DNA of 64,000 nucleotides from Arthrobacter sp. MA-N2 (GCF_000517125.1 NZ_KI912155.1:1052583-1116582), one strand, 5' to 3'; shown: positions 53,428 to 63,454, numbered from the stretch's first letter. The notes: a model not told the origin generated them from the letters alone. Numbers and translations: made by a program.

Positions 53428-54417
53428 GTCCCCCTCTTGTTTCCGCGCTGCCCTGTCGAGAGCTTCCAACGCCCGCGCGTTGTTTGCCGCGTCCGTGAGG
53501 TCGTAGCGGAGCGGCGTTCCGTTGAGGACGCTGTCAGCGAAGTGTTCGCCCATCCGTACGAAGTGGTTTTCGCCCTTGACCTCGTGATAGATCGTGTCCT
53601 GCCCGAAGTGATGCTCCTCCAGGACCGAATCCTCCTCCAGGAGCCCAAAAGGATTGTCGAGGTAGAGCCGGCCTTCGGTGCCCGTGAGTTCCAGGAAGTT
53701 GCGCCGCTCGAGATTCACTCCGGTATCAAACAGCGCGGTCGCGCCGCCGGGAAAGCGCAGCATGCCGGCAATGCTGGTGTCGACCCGACCTCCGTCGATG
53801 GCGTCACGGTAGTTGCCAAAGGCGGCGACTCGAGCCGGCTCCTGGGCCGTGACCATCCGGCTCATGTTGACGCAGTAGCACCCGGTATCGAAAAGTGCGC
53901 CGCCGCCGAGCCCGGCATACCAGCGGATGTTGTCGTCCCCGCCCGCATCGAAGGAGTGAGCGACGTGGACAAAAGTCAATTTGCCCACCGTGCGGGCCGC
54001 GAGCAGCTCTTGCAGCTTCTCGAAACGCGGGTGAAACCGGTACATAAAACCTTCTAAGACTTTGAGCCCGGTCTTCTCGGCCTTGCTCGTAATCTCCTCG
54101 CACTCGCCGGCGCTCATCGCCAAAGGTTTTTCACAGAGGACGTGTTTGCCTGCGTCCAAGGATTTTAGAATCCATTCGAGGTGCAGGGCATTGGGAAGCG
54201 CAATGTAGACGGCGTCAATGTCCGGGGAGGCGAGCAGCGCGTCATAAGAGCCAAACGCCTGTGGGACACCGTGCTTGTCGGCGTACTCTCTGGCCCTTTC
54301 CTCGGTGCGGGACGCGATGCCTACGACCTCACCATTTTTCGTTTCCTGCAGCGCCGGAATTGTCTTTCGGACGACTCGGGCGGTGCCCAGTACGCCCCAA
54401 CGCAGTTTCTCGCTCAT
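53422..54417 (-). CDS. Gfo/Idh/MocA family oxidoreductase
   Basis: A 331-residue NAD(P)-dependent sugar or polyol dehydrogenase: WGVLGTARVVRKTIPAL Rossmann start, CEKPLA with the family Lys near 97, and GGGALFDTGCYCVN in the substrate domain. It is the last gene of the tkt-tal-rpe-rpiB-fba series, 67 nt after fba. Substrate unknown. Confidence 0.88.
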   Translation of the reverse strand: MSEKLRWGVLGTARVVRKTIPALQETKNGEVVGIASRTEERAREYADKHGVPQAFGSYDALLASPDIDAVYIALPNALHLEWILKSLDAGKHVLCEKPLAMSAGECEEITSKAEKTGLKVLEGFMYRFHPRFEKLQELLAARTVGKLTFVHVAHSFDAGGDDNIRWYAGLGGGALFDTGCYCVNMSRMVTAQEPARVAAFGNYRDAIDGGRVDTSIAGMLRFPGGATALFDTGVNLERRNFLELTGTEGRLYLDNPFGLLEEDSVLEEHHFGQDTIYHEVKGENHFVRMGEHFADSVLNGTPLRYDLTDAANNARALEALDRAARKQEGDV

Positions 54418-54484
54418 TAAACACTCCTTCTTGCAGGCTATCTGCCCCGAGAAAGGCTCTGCCCCTCCTTTAGGGGTTCCGACA

Positions 54485-55504
54485 TTAGAAGGTCTTGCCT
54501 ACCGAGCCGAGCTGCTTTGCGGCTTCCACGATCCGGGCAGCCATGCCGGCCTCGGCCGAAGCACCCCAGACACGCGGATCATAGGCCTTCTTATTGCCCA
54601 TCTCGCCGTCGACCTTCAGGACGCCGTCGTAGTTCGAGAACATGTGTCCGGCAACCGGACGGGTGAACGCATACTGGACATCCGTGTCGATGTTCATCTT
54701 GATGACACCATAGGAAACAGCATCCGCGATCTCCTGCTCCGTGGAACCCGAACCACCGTGGAACACCAGATCAAACGGGTTGTCCTTGCCGATTTTGGCA
54801 CCGACCTCCGCCTGGATCTGCTTCAGGAGCTCCGGACGGAGCTTGACGTTGCCCGGCTTGTACACGCCATGGACATTGCCGAACGTCAACGCCGTCAGGT
54901 AACGGCCGTTCTCCCCCGCACCCAACGCCTCGATCGTGGCCAAGGCGTCTTCGGTGGTGGTGTAGAGCTTCTCGTTGATCTCGTTCTCCACACCGTCTTC
55001 CTCGCCACCGACCGTGCCGATCTCAACCTCGAGGATGATCTTGGCCGCAGCCGCACGCTCCAGAAGTTCCCGGCCGATCCGCAGGTTCTCGGACAAAGTC
55101 TCGTGCGAGCCGTCCCACATGTGCGAGTTGAAAATAGGGTCCTTGCCCGCCTTCACCGCTTCCTCCGAAGCAGCCAGCAACGGCAACACAAAATCAGCCA
55201 GCTTGTCCTGCGGGCAGTGATCCGTATGCAGGGCAATGTTCACGTTGTAGTTCTTCGCGACCTCACGGGCAAAAGCAGCAAAACCCAAGGAACCGACAAC
55301 CATGTTCTTGACCGAAGCACCGGACCAATAAGCCGCACCACCAGTCGAAACCTGAATAATGCCATCCGACTCAGCCTCAGCAAAACCACGGATCGCCGCA
55401 TTCAAGGTCTGCGACGAGGTCACATTCACGGCCGGAAACGCGAAACCACCGGCCTTCGCACGGTCGATCATCTCGGAGTAAATCTCTGGGGTTGCGATGG
55501 GCAT
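54485..55504 (-). CDS. fbaA: Class II fructose-bisphosphate aldolase
   Basis: A 339-residue zinc aldolase: HTDHCPQDK binds zinc and carries the catalytic Asp, VFHGGSGST is the phosphate loop, and MNIDTDVQYAFTRPV is the C-terminal block. It splits fructose-1,6-bisphosphate (or joins trioses). Located with Rpe, RpiB, Tal and Tkt, it probably is a second, pathway-dedicated copy. Confidence 0.95.
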   Translation of the reverse strand: MPIATPEIYSEMIDRAKAGGFAFPAVNVTSSQTLNAAIRGFAEAESDGIIQVSTGGAAYWSGASVKNMVVGSLGFAAFAREVAKNYNVNIALHTDHCPQDKLADFVLPLLAASEEAVKAGKDPIFNSHMWDGSHETLSENLRIGRELLERAAAAKIILEVEIGTVGGEEDGVENEINEKLYTTTEDALATIEALGAGENGRYLTALTFGNVHGVYKPGNVKLRPELLKQIQAEVGAKIGKDNPFDLVFHGGSGSTEQEIADAVSYGVIKMNIDTDVQYAFTRPVAGHMFSNYDGVLKVDGEMGNKKAYDPRVWGASAEAGMAARIVEAAKQLGSVGKTF

Positions 55505-55556
55505 ACTGACTCCTATGCTGATTATTCGTCTGTGCTGGCACGGGTGGGGTGCTGGT

Positions 55557-56030
55557 TTAGTTGGTGATTTCGCCGGTGGTTTCGTAGGTGGCGATTTGGC
55601 TGATGCGGCGTTCGTGGCGTTCGGCGTTGGTGAATGGTTCGGTGAGGAATGCTTTGATGAGTTCGGTGGCTTCGTGGACGGTGTGTTGGCGTCCGCCGAC
55701 TGCGACGACGTTGGCGTTGTTGTGTTGGCGGGCGAGTTTGGCGGTGTCCAGGTTCCAGGCCAGGGCTGCGCGGACGCCTTTGACTTTGTTCGCGGCGATT
55801 TGCTCGCCGTTGCCTGAGCCGCCGAGCACGATTCCGAGGGCGTCCACGCCTGCGGTTTGGTCGGCCACGACGGCGGTAGCGGCGTTAATGCAGAAGGCCG
55901 GGTAGTCGTCTTCGGCGTCGTAGGCTGCGGGTCCGTGGTCTATCATTTCGTAGCCGTGGGCGGAGAGGGTGGTGATGAGGTGGGAGCTTAGTTCCATACC
56001 TGCGTGGTCGGTTGCGATGTGAACGCGCAT
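55557..56030 (-). CDS. rpiB: Ribose-5-phosphate isomerase B
   Basis: A 157-residue RpiB/LacAB protein: MRVHIATDHAGMELS, the GIVLGGSGNGEQIAANKVKGVRAAL active-site loop and NNANVVAVGGR. It has Ser in GGSGNG where actinobacterial RpiB carries Glu/Ser-type bases rather than the E. coli Cys. It interconverts ribulose- and ribose-5-phosphate. 11 nt after rpe. Confidence 0.94.
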   Translation of the reverse strand: MRVHIATDHAGMELSSHLITTLSAHGYEMIDHGPAAYDAEDDYPAFCINAATAVVADQTAGVDALGIVLGGSGNGEQIAANKVKGVRAALAWNLDTAKLARQHNNANVVAVGGRQHTVHEATELIKAFLTEPFTNAERHERRISQIATYETTGEITN

Positions 56031-56041
56031 GGGGGTGTCCT

Positions 56042-56752
56042 TCAGGCTTGCCGGGGTTCGGGGGTGGTTGTTTTGGAGGCGAAGGCGAGTTGGCCTTTGG
56101 CCCGGAGTGCCTCGATCGCGTCGGCGGGTGAGGGTTTGCCGTAGACGGCTGATCCGGCCACGAAGACGTTGGCGCCGGCTTCGGCGGCGCGGGTGATGGT
56201 TTCCTCGGTGATGCCGCCATCAACTTGGATGGCGACGTTCACTCCGGAGCCCTGGACCGCGGCGCGGGCGCGGCGGATCTTGGGGAGCATGACGTCCAGG
56301 AATGCCTGGCCGCCGAAACCAGGCTCTACGGTCATGATCAGGAGCATGTCCAGTTCGGGGAGCATGTCCAGGTAGGGTTCGACCGGGGTGGCCGGGCGCA
56401 GTGCCATGCCTGCCTTGGCTCCTCGTGCGCGTAGCTCGCGGGCGAGTTTGATGGGGGCATCGGACGCTTCGACGTGGAACGTGACCGAGTGCAGGCCGGC
56501 GTCGGCGAACTGGGGCGCCCACCGGTCGACATTGGAAATCATCAGGTGGGCATCCAGCGGAACGGGACTGACTTTTTGTACCCGCTCCACGACGGGCAGA
56601 CCGATGGTCAGGTTCGGCACGAAGTGGTTGTCCATGACATCGACGTGAACGGCGTCGGCGTTGCTGATGCGGGCAAGCTCGGCTTCGAGGTTGACGAAGT
56701 CAGCCGAGAGGATGCTGGGGTTGATGCAGCAATTCCGGGGTGAACTGGACAT
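56042..56752 (-). CDS. rpe: Ribulose-phosphate 3-epimerase
   Basis: A 236-residue TIM barrel: [30 protein letters not shown] (metal His and Asp), [12 protein letters not shown] and IQVDGGI. The start at 56752 gives a normal length. It makes xylulose-5-phosphate for transketolase and transaldolase encoded next to it. Confidence 0.96.
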   Translation of the reverse strand: MSSSPRNCCINPSILSADFVNLEAELARISNADAVHVDVMDNHFVPNLTIGLPVVERVQKVSPVPLDAHLMISNVDRWAPQFADAGLHSVTFHVEASDAPIKLARELRARGAKAGMALRPATPVEPYLDMLPELDMLLIMTVEPGFGGQAFLDVMLPKIRRARAAVQGSGVNVAIQVDGGITEETITRAAEAGANVFVAGSAVYGKPSPADAIEALRAKGQLAFASKTTTPEPRQA

Positions 56753-56795
56753 GGTGTCTGCCTTTCGGTAGCGGTCAGAGCTTGCAGATGAGGGC

Positions 56796-56819
56796 ATGGA
56801 GACTCCGAAGAGTCTCCAT
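56796..56819 (-). other. Hairpin between tal and rpe
   Basis: 9-bp inverted repeat ATGGAGACT / AGTCTCCAT with a 6-nt loop and no U-run; likely an intercistronic RNA element. Confidence 0.45.
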
Positions 56820-56865
56820 GCCTCGGGGCGGGGCGGCGCGGCAGCCCCTGAAGGACACCGGCCGG

Positions 56866-57987
56866 TCAGCCGGCTTTCCGGGCGGCGGCGAGGGCGCCTT
56901 CGACGTCGGCGAGGAGTTCCTTCCAGCTGGCCACGAACTTGTCCAGGCCCTCGGACTCGAGCTGGGCGACGACGTCGTTGTAGGAAATGCCCAGGCCTTC
57001 GAGTGCGGTCAGGACGTTGTTTGCTTCCTCGTAGGTGCCCGTGATGGTGTCTCCGGTGACCACGCCGTGATCGAAGGTCGCGTCGAGGGTCTTTTCCGGC
57101 ATGGTGTTCACGACGTCGGCGGCGACGAGTCCGGTCACGTACAGGGTGTCGGGGTAGGCCGGGTCCTTCACGCCCGTGGAGGCCCAGAGCGGGCGCTGCG
57201 GGAGCGCACCGGCTTCGGCCAGGACGGCCCAGCGTTCGGTGGAGAACAGCTCTTCGTAGACCTGGTACGCGAGACGGGCGTTGGCCACCCCTGCCTTGCC
57301 CTTGAGGGCCTTGGCTTCCTCGGTGCCCAGGGCGTCCAGGCGCTTGTCGATCTCGGAATCCACGCGGGAGACGAAGAAGGAGGCCACGGAGTGGATCCGG
57401 GAGAGATCGTACCCGTTTTCCTTGGCCAGCTTCAGGCCGGACTGGAAAGCGTTGATGACGGCCCGGTAGCGTTCCAGGGAGAAGATCAGGGTCACGTTGA
57501 CGCTGATGCCCTCGGCCAGGACCGCGGTGATGGCCGCGAGGCCTTCCAGGGTTGCCGGGATCTTGATCAGGACGTTGTCCTTCTCGACCTTTTTGTAAAG
57601 CTGCTTGGCCTCGGCGATGGTGCCTTCGGTGTCCCAGGCCAGGCGGGGATCGACCTCGATGGAGACCCGGCCGTCCACGCCCTTGGTCGCGGCTGCGATC
57701 GGGGCGAAGAGGTCGCAGGCATCGGCAACATCGGTGGTGGTGATCTCGAAGATCGTCTCTTCAACGCCGGCGCCCTTCGCGGCGAGCCCGGCGATCACGG
57801 CGTCGTAGTCGCTGCCGGAGGTGATCGCGGCCTGGAAAATCGAGGGGTTGGTGGTGACACCAACGACGTTCTTCTCGTCGATGAGCTTCTGCAGGCTGCC
57901 GCTGGAAAGACGTTCCCGTGAAAGGTCATCCAACCAGATGGACACGCCGGCGGCGGAAAGCTGTGCGGTGGGTGTTGCATCGGTCAT
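56866..57987 (-). CDS. tal: Transaldolase
   Basis: A 373-residue class I transaldolase of the long actinobacterial type. GVTTNPSIF near the N-terminus, [16 protein letters not shown] with the Schiff-base Lys near 142, and [17 protein letters not shown]. It transfers dihydroxyacetone units between sugar phosphates. Between tkt and rpe in the cluster. Confidence 0.96.
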   Translation of the reverse strand: MTDATPTAQLSAAGVSIWLDDLSRERLSSGSLQKLIDEKNVVGVTTNPSIFQAAITSGSDYDAVIAGLAAKGAGVEETIFEITTTDVADACDLFAPIAAATKGVDGRVSIEVDPRLAWDTEGTIAEAKQLYKKVEKDNVLIKIPATLEGLAAITAVLAEGISVNVTLIFSLERYRAVINAFQSGLKLAKENGYDLSRIHSVASFFVSRVDSEIDKRLDALGTEEAKALKGKAGVANARLAYQVYEELFSTERWAVLAEAGALPQRPLWASTGVKDPAYPDTLYVTGLVAADVVNTMPEKTLDATFDHGVVTGDTITGTYEEANNVLTALEGLGISYNDVVAQLESEGLDKFVASWKELLADVEGALAAARKAG

Positions 57988-58086
57988 GGCTTGTGTTTCT
58001 TCCTTCGAAATTGGTGGCAGCTTGCGATGGCGCCGCGGAATGCCTTTCGGGCACTCCGCGGCGCCGGACGCCGTGCAGTGGGGGTG

Positions 58087-60243
58087 TTAGTTCCCTGCCG
58101 CGGCGAGGGAGTCCTTCGCGGCGGCAGCGACTGCTTCTGCCGTGATGCCGAACTCCTGGAACAGGCGCTGGTAGTCCGCCGAGGCACCGAAGTGCTCCAG
58201 GCTGACGGAACGGCCGGCGTCACCGACGAATTCCTTCCAGCCCAGGGCCAGTCCTGCCTCGACCGAGACACGGGCCTTCACGGCGGCCGGAAGCACGGAC
58301 TCGCGGTACGCGGGGTCCTGCTTGTTGAACCACTCCACGCACGGCATGGAGACAACGCGGGTGGCGATGCCCTCGCCCTGGAGCGCTTCGCGGGCCTTCA
58401 CGGCGAGCTGGACTTCCGAACCCGTGGCGATCAGCAGCACCTGCGCCGGGACCGTGGCACCGTCCCTGGATGCCTCGGCCAGGACGTACCCGCCCTTCGC
58501 GACCCCGGCCGGGGAGCCGAACGTGTCACCGTTCGCCGGGCCTTCACCGCGGGCATAGGTCGGGATGTTCTGACGGGTCAGCACGATACCGGCCGGGTTC
58601 TCGTGGTTCTCCAGCATGGTCTTCCACGCTATGCCCACCTCGTTCGCGTCACCGGGACGGACCACGTCCAGGCCCGGGATCGCACGGAGGGTGGCGAGCT
58701 GTTCCACCGGCTGGTGGGTCGGGCCGTCCTCGCCCAGACCGATCGAGTCATGGGACCACACATAGATCGACGGGACACCCATCAGGGCACCAAGACGGAT
58801 CGCCGGCTTCTGGTAATCGGAGAAAATCAGGAACGTGCCCGAGAACGCCCGGGTCCGGCCGTGCAGGGAGATACCGTTCACGATCGACGCCGCAGCATGC
58901 TCGCGGATACCAAAGTGCAGGACCCGCCCGTACGGGTTGCCCTTCCACGCTCCCGTGGAACGGGACGCCGGAATGAACGACGGGGAACCCTCGATCGTGG
59001 TGTTGTTGGACTCGGCAAGGTCCGCCGAACCGCCCCACAGCTCCGGAAGAACCGGACCGATCGCGTTCAGGACCTTCCCGGACGCGGCCCGGGTCGAGAC
59101 ATCCTTGCCCGCTTCGAACACCGGCAGAGCGGCGTCGAGCCCGGCCGGAAGCTTCTTGGCCTCGATCCGCTCCAGCAGCGCAGCACCCTCGGGGTTCCCG
59201 GCCTGCCACGCACTGAAAGCCTCATCCCACCGCCCACGGACAGCCGCGCCGCGCTCAACAACCTTACGGGCATGGGCCAGGACATCCTGGTCAACCTCGA
59301 AGGACTTGGCCGGGTCAAAGCCCAGGACCTCCTTCAGGGCCGCGACTTCCTCGGCACCCAGGGCCGAACCATGGATCCTGCCCGTGTTCTGCTTCTTCGG
59401 GGCCGGGTAACCGATAATGGTCCGCAACGAAATGATCGAGGGCTTGGAAGTCTCCGCCTTCGCGGCCAGCAAAGCCGAGTACAGCTCCTGGACGTCCTCG
59501 ACGTATTCACCCGTCCGGGTCCAGTCCACCCGCTGGGTGTGCCAGCCGTACGCCTCGTAACGCTTGAGCACGTCCTCGGTAAACGCGATGTCCGTGTCGT
59601 CCTCGATCGAGATGTGGTTCTCGTCATAGACCACCACGAGGTTGCCCAGCTCCTGATGCCCGGCCAGGGAAGAAGCCTCCGAGGTCACGCCTTCCTGAAT
59701 ATCACCATCGGAAGCAATGACCCAGATCGTGTGGTCGAACGGGCTCTCACCGGCAGGAGCATCAGCATCGAACAAACCCCGCATCCGGCGCTGGGAATAC
59801 GCAAAGCCCACCGAGGACGCCAGACCCTGGCCCAACGGACCCGTAGTGATCTCCACACCCGCCGTGTGCTTGTATTCCGGGTGCCCCGGAGTCAACGAAC
59901 CCCACGTACGCAACGCCTTAAGATCATCCAGCTCCAGACCATAACCGGAAAGGAACAACTGAATATACAAAGTCAACGACGAGTGCCCCGGCGACAGAAT
60001 GAACCGGTCACGACCCAGCCAAGCAGGATCACGCGGGTCATGACGCATCAACTTCTGGAAAAGAAGATACGCAGCCGGCGCCAGGCTCATCGCCGTGCCC
60101 GGATGACCATTACCAACCTTCTCCACCGCATCAGCAGCCAAAACCCGGGCAGTATCCACCGCAAGCCGGTCCTCGGACGTCCACTCAAGCGTCCCCGCCT
60201 CAGGATCTAACAAGCCACGCACCGCATTTACTGTCGGATTCAC
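58087..60243 (-). CDS. tkt: Transketolase
   Basis: A 718-residue ThDP enzyme with GTG start: VGNGHPGTAMSLAP, the ThDP motif ASDGDIQEGV...YDENHISIEDDT, and FGIREHAAASIVNGI in the pyrimidine domain. It moves two-carbon units in the pentose phosphate or RuMP cycle. First gene of the minus-strand set, transcribed away from the LuxR regulator. Confidence 0.97.
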   Translation of the reverse strand: MNPTVNAVRGLLDPEAGTLEWTSEDRLAVDTARVLAADAVEKVGNGHPGTAMSLAPAAYLLFQKLMRHDPRDPAWLGRDRFILSPGHSSLTLYIQLFLSGYGLELDDLKALRTWGSLTPGHPEYKHTAGVEITTGPLGQGLASSVGFAYSQRRMRGLFDADAPAGESPFDHTIWVIASDGDIQEGVTSEASSLAGHQELGNLVVVYDENHISIEDDTDIAFTEDVLKRYEAYGWHTQRVDWTRTGEYVEDVQELYSALLAAKAETSKPSIISLRTIIGYPAPKKQNTGRIHGSALGAEEVAALKEVLGFDPAKSFEVDQDVLAHARKVVERGAAVRGRWDEAFSAWQAGNPEGAALLERIEAKKLPAGLDAALPVFEAGKDVSTRAASGKVLNAIGPVLPELWGGSADLAESNNTTIEGSPSFIPASRSTGAWKGNPYGRVLHFGIREHAAASIVNGISLHGRTRAFSGTFLIFSDYQKPAIRLGALMGVPSIYVWSHDSIGLGEDGPTHQPVEQLATLRAIPGLDVVRPGDANEVGIAWKTMLENHENPAGIVLTRQNIPTYARGEGPANGDTFGSPAGVAKGGYVLAEASRDGATVPAQVLLIATGSEVQLAVKAREALQGEGIATRVVSMPCVEWFNKQDPAYRESVLPAAVKARVSVEAGLALGWKEFVGDAGRSVSLEHFGASADYQRLFQEFGITAEAVAAAAKDSLAAAGN

Positions 60244-60406
60244 GATTAATCCCTTTCGATTGCCTCAACGGCCCATAACGACCGAACGGATGCTTCTATT
60301 GCTACCCATAATCCCGAATCAAACGGGTAGGCGAAACACTGATTTCTGACGGTTATCACTACACTTAAGTGTTGAATGGATGATTTCACCCCGATAGACT
60401 GCCCAG
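60244..60406. promoter_or_regulatory. Divergent tkt / luxR-type regulator control region
   Basis: Holds the 20-bp motif shared with gap (60324-60343, minus orientation), CCCGTTTGATTCGGG-type inverted repeat (minus strand) beside it, and a perfect 12-bp palindrome ACACTTAAGTGT at 60361-60372. These are candidate sites for the adjacent regulator. Confidence 0.65.
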
Positions 60407-61726
60407 ATGAGCGCAGCAACCGACCAACCCTTGAACGACTTCACCCCCTCCGTTTCAGACCTGCCGTGGCCGCTTTTGCAAGCCGTAGCAGAATTGGCCG
60501 ACGCGCCCCTCACCCAGATAGCGGATCGACTACGTGACGCTATGCTCCCCTACCTGGGAAGCAGCGCGCTGGTCATCTTCACCGAAGACTGCACCGGGCG
60601 GCCACAGAAGAAAGCGGGCGAGGAAGACATCATTTCCCGGGTCTCGATCGCCGAGCTTGACACGCTTCGCGCCGCCCTTTCGGATGAGACACCCTGGTTC
60701 GGTGAAGCCGAGATCGGCGGCAAACCCCGCCCCGTGCTCGCCGTGACGTACGCCCCCAGCCACGCTCTCCTTGTCCTCACAGATCCGCAGGCGGCACCGG
60801 ACCAGGAAGATCCCGAGCAAACGGACCGGCTGGATGTCGTGACATATCTGTGGCGTATCGCCGCCCGACGGATCCAGGAAAAAGTGGCCGACGCGCCGCC
60901 GTCGTACCTTTTGGAATCGCGGGCAGCCTCAGCTGAACGCATCCGCGTGACGGCGGAACTGACCGATCTGCACTCCACAACCCTGGAAACCCTTCTGGCG
61001 GCCCTGCGCTCATCTTCCTTGAACGACACGGCAGCCCGCACAACCGTCACTGACCTCACCGCCAAAGCCTTGGTGGGACTCCGCATCCTCAGCGACCGCA
61101 CGACCGACCTGGTGGAAGAGCCCGTCGCCAACGCTTTCGAACGCCTACGGGAGGACCTGCGACCTCTCACGCGCTTCAGCGGAATTGAGGTCGAATTCAT
61201 CGAACCGCCCCTGAATGGACGTGCTCTCCCTGGCGAAGTTGCCCACGCGGCACGGGCCATCGTCCGCGGACTTGCACTTGCCATGATGGAACAACCAGAG
61301 GTCAGCAGAGTCCGGACGCAGTGGGACTGCGACGGCGAAAACCTGCTGATCAACGTACGCGACGACGGCCGCGGCGCACTCACCGCCGACGCACCGAGCA
61401 TCAGCCGCCTGGACCGCCGGGTCCAGGCGCTCAATGGCCGCCTGCGGATCGACGTCATGCCAGGCTGGGGCGCAGACGTCTTCGTCACGCTCCCACTGGA
61501 CCTGCCAGTCCGCCCGGCCGGGGATGTCGCCGGATGGAACCTTGCCGCCCGGGAACTCGAAGTCCTCCAGCACCTTGTCGCCGGTCACCGCAACCGCACT
61601 ATCGCCTTATCCCTGGGCATCAGCGAGAATACGGTCAAGTTCCATGTACGGAACCTCTTCAGGAAGCTCGACGTCGGCTCACGCACCGAGGCGATCGCCC
61701 TGGCACACAGCCACGGACTCCGATGA
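60407..61726 (+). CDS. LuxR-family regulator with GAF-like and HATPase-like domains
   Basis: A 439-residue one-protein sensor-regulator. Residues 40-150 look like a divergent GAF sensor; 180-370 resemble the NreB/DegS-type kinase ATPase region (VRDDGRGALTADAP, then LNGRLRIDVMPGWGADVFVTLP) but lack an evident phospho-acceptor His; 375-439 are a LuxR HTH (LAARELEVLQHLVAGHRNRT...SENTVKFHVRNLFRKL). It is divergent from tkt and likely controls the sugar-phosphate genes. Confidence 0.85.
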   Translation: MSAATDQPLNDFTPSVSDLPWPLLQAVAELADAPLTQIADRLRDAMLPYLGSSALVIFTEDCTGRPQKKAGEEDIISRVSIAELDTLRAALSDETPWFGEAEIGGKPRPVLAVTYAPSHALLVLTDPQAAPDQEDPEQTDRLDVVTYLWRIAARRIQEKVADAPPSYLLESRAASAERIRVTAELTDLHSTTLETLLAALRSSSLNDTAARTTVTDLTAKALVGLRILSDRTTDLVEEPVANAFERLREDLRPLTRFSGIEVEFIEPPLNGRALPGEVAHAARAIVRGLALAMMEQPEVSRVRTQWDCDGENLLINVRDDGRGALTADAPSISRLDRRVQALNGRLRIDVMPGWGADVFVTLPLDLPVRPAGDVAGWNLAARELEVLQHLVAGHRNRTIALSLGISENTVKFHVRNLFRKLDVGSRTEAIALAHSHGLR

Positions 61727-61809
61727 CGGGCTAACGCCCGACAGGACCGGGGAACCCGGTGCGTGCGGATTTTGGCAATCTGGGAATCGAGGGAGTAGCC
61801 GGTGGGTGG

Positions 61810-62694
61810 CTATTCCGCGGGACGGGTTGCGTGGCCACCGAACTGGTGGCGAAGCGCAGATACCATCTTCATCGCTGGTGAGCTGTCCTCACGCGACGCG
61901 AAGCGGGCGAAGAGCGAGGCTGTGATTGCGGGCGCAGGAATGGCATTGGCAATCGCTTCTTCCACAGTCCACCGGCCTTCACCAGAATCGTCAACGTAGT
62001 CGTCGATGTTTTGCAGCCCCGGATCGTCTTCCAAAGCCCTGACCATCAAGTCGAGAAGCCAGGACCGCACCACAGTCCCCTTTTGCCAGGCACGGAAGGT
62101 GCCGAACACCTCAGTGATGATGTCTTTGGAGGCGAGCAGCTGGTAGCCCTCGGCGTAGGCTTGCATGAGGCCATACTCGATGCCGTTATGCACCATTTTG
62201 GCGTAATGGCCTGCCCCGACTCCGCCAACGTGGACGAAGCTGTCCGCCCGCTCACCATCCGGGCGCAGGGCATCAAAGATCGGAAGGGCGCGTTCGATGT
62301 CCGCAGCTTCGCCCCCGACCATCAGGCCATAGCCGTTCTGTAGGCCCCAGACTCCACCGGACACACCGCAGTCTACGAAGCGGATCCCCTTGGCAGTCAG
62401 CAGTTCACTGTGCTTCTGGTCCTCAGTGAACCGGGAGTTGCCGCCGTCGATCACGAGGTCGCCGGGCTCAAGTTTTTCACCAAGCTCGGCAATGACAGCG
62501 CTGGCGATGATACCGGCAGGGACCATGACCCAGATAATCCGGGGCGCGGGCACTTTGTCCAGGAGTCTGTCGATCGAGGCTACATCGGTGACCTCCGAGT
62601 TGCGGTCGTAGCCGGTAACTCCCACTCCACCCTTGCGCAGCCTTTCGCGCATGTTGAAACCCATTTTTCCAAGGCCGATCAGTCCGATGTGCAT
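61810..62694 (-). CDS. gnd: 6-phosphogluconate dehydrogenase, decarboxylating, short type
   Basis: A 294-residue 6PGDH, shorter than the classic 470-residue enzyme and like the NAD-preferring GndA/YqeC group: IGLIGLGKMGFNM, LVIDGGNSRFTED, CGVSGGVWG and HYAKMVHNGIEYG with catalytic Lys. It yields ribulose-5-phosphate, the formaldehyde acceptor of the RuMP cycle. Confidence 0.94.
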   Translation of the reverse strand: MHIGLIGLGKMGFNMRERLRKGGVGVTGYDRNSEVTDVASIDRLLDKVPAPRIIWVMVPAGIIASAVIAELGEKLEPGDLVIDGGNSRFTEDQKHSELLTAKGIRFVDCGVSGGVWGLQNGYGLMVGGEAADIERALPIFDALRPDGERADSFVHVGGVGAGHYAKMVHNGIEYGLMQAYAEGYQLLASKDIITEVFGTFRAWQKGTVVRSWLLDLMVRALEDDPGLQNIDDYVDDSGEGRWTVEEAIANAIPAPAITASLFARFASREDSSPAMKMVSALRHQFGGHATRPAE

Positions 62695-62743
62695 CGGGGA
62701 CTCCTTCTTATAGCTCTAGGGGCACGGCTCCATGATCGGGAGA

Positions 62744-63421
62744 TCATGCGGACATGGTGGCGAACATGAGGGCCATGGTGGTGGCGCCGAGGGCTTCGAG
62801 TCCGTGGTTTGTGCGGGTGTGGGGTGGTGGGGTTGTTTTGGGGTGGGTGGTTTTTTGTCGTCGGGCGCGCAGTAGGAGGATGAGGAATATTACTGCTGCG
62901 GCTGTGAAGAATGTTGCCGGGAGGATCGCTAGTGCCGGTGAGTGATCGAGTGTTGGGGTTGCCGGGCTGTGGGGCGTTGTTGTCATGGTGTGGTGGGTGG
63001 CTGGCATGGGCATGGGCATGGTCATTGTTTGTGCGGGGGTGGTTCCCTGGGCGGGGGTGGTTCCTTGGTTCATGAGGGCGATCATGAGGGCTGCGCCGGC
63101 CATGGTGAGGGCGTGGTAGGCGCATTTGAGCCGGCCTTGGGCGGTGGTGCAGAGTGTTTTGAATTCGGGGCGGGCGACGGCTTGGATGGTGAACCAGAGG
63201 GCTGCGCCGGTGAGGACGGCGATTTGGGCCAGCAGGGTGGTGGGTGCGAGGTTCCAGAGCATGGCGGCCATCAGGATGTTCATGAGGGCGTGGAGGATGT
63301 TGTTGACCCGGTCTGTGTGGTGGCGGGTCCGTGCTGCTTGCAGGGCGTGGTAGCTTCCGCCCAGGAGCAGGGCGGCGGTGAGGGTCCAGGTAATGGCGGG
63401 GATGTTGAACACGTGGATCAC
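62744..63421 (-). CDS. DUF5134 domain-containing membrane protein
   Basis: A 225-residue protein with GTG start and about five membrane segments. WTLTAALLLGGSYHALQAAR and HALMNILMAAMLWNLAP match the DUF5134 pattern. Between helices 4 and 5 there is a Met/Pro/Thr/His-rich loop (TMTMPMPMPATHHTMTTTPH), which resembles extracytoplasmic copper-binding sequences. Next to a copper amine oxidase gene, a copper-related role is possible. Confidence 0.85.
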   Translation of the reverse strand: MIHVFNIPAITWTLTAALLLGGSYHALQAARTRHHTDRVNNILHALMNILMAAMLWNLAPTTLLAQIAVLTGAALWFTIQAVARPEFKTLCTTAQGRLKCAYHALTMAGAALMIALMNQGTTPAQGTTPAQTMTMPMPMPATHHTMTTTPHSPATPTLDHSPALAILPATFFTAAAVIFLILLLRARRQKTTHPKTTPPPHTRTNHGLEALGATTMALMFATMSA

Positions 63422-63454
63422 GCTCTCGCTGCTGGGTTTGGGTGAGGTATGGGT

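Noticed and set aside
57991..60210. 739-codon open frame on the plus strand opposite tkt
   Set aside because: Arg/Gly-rich composition, no family resemblance, and it lies fully within transketolase and the gap after it.
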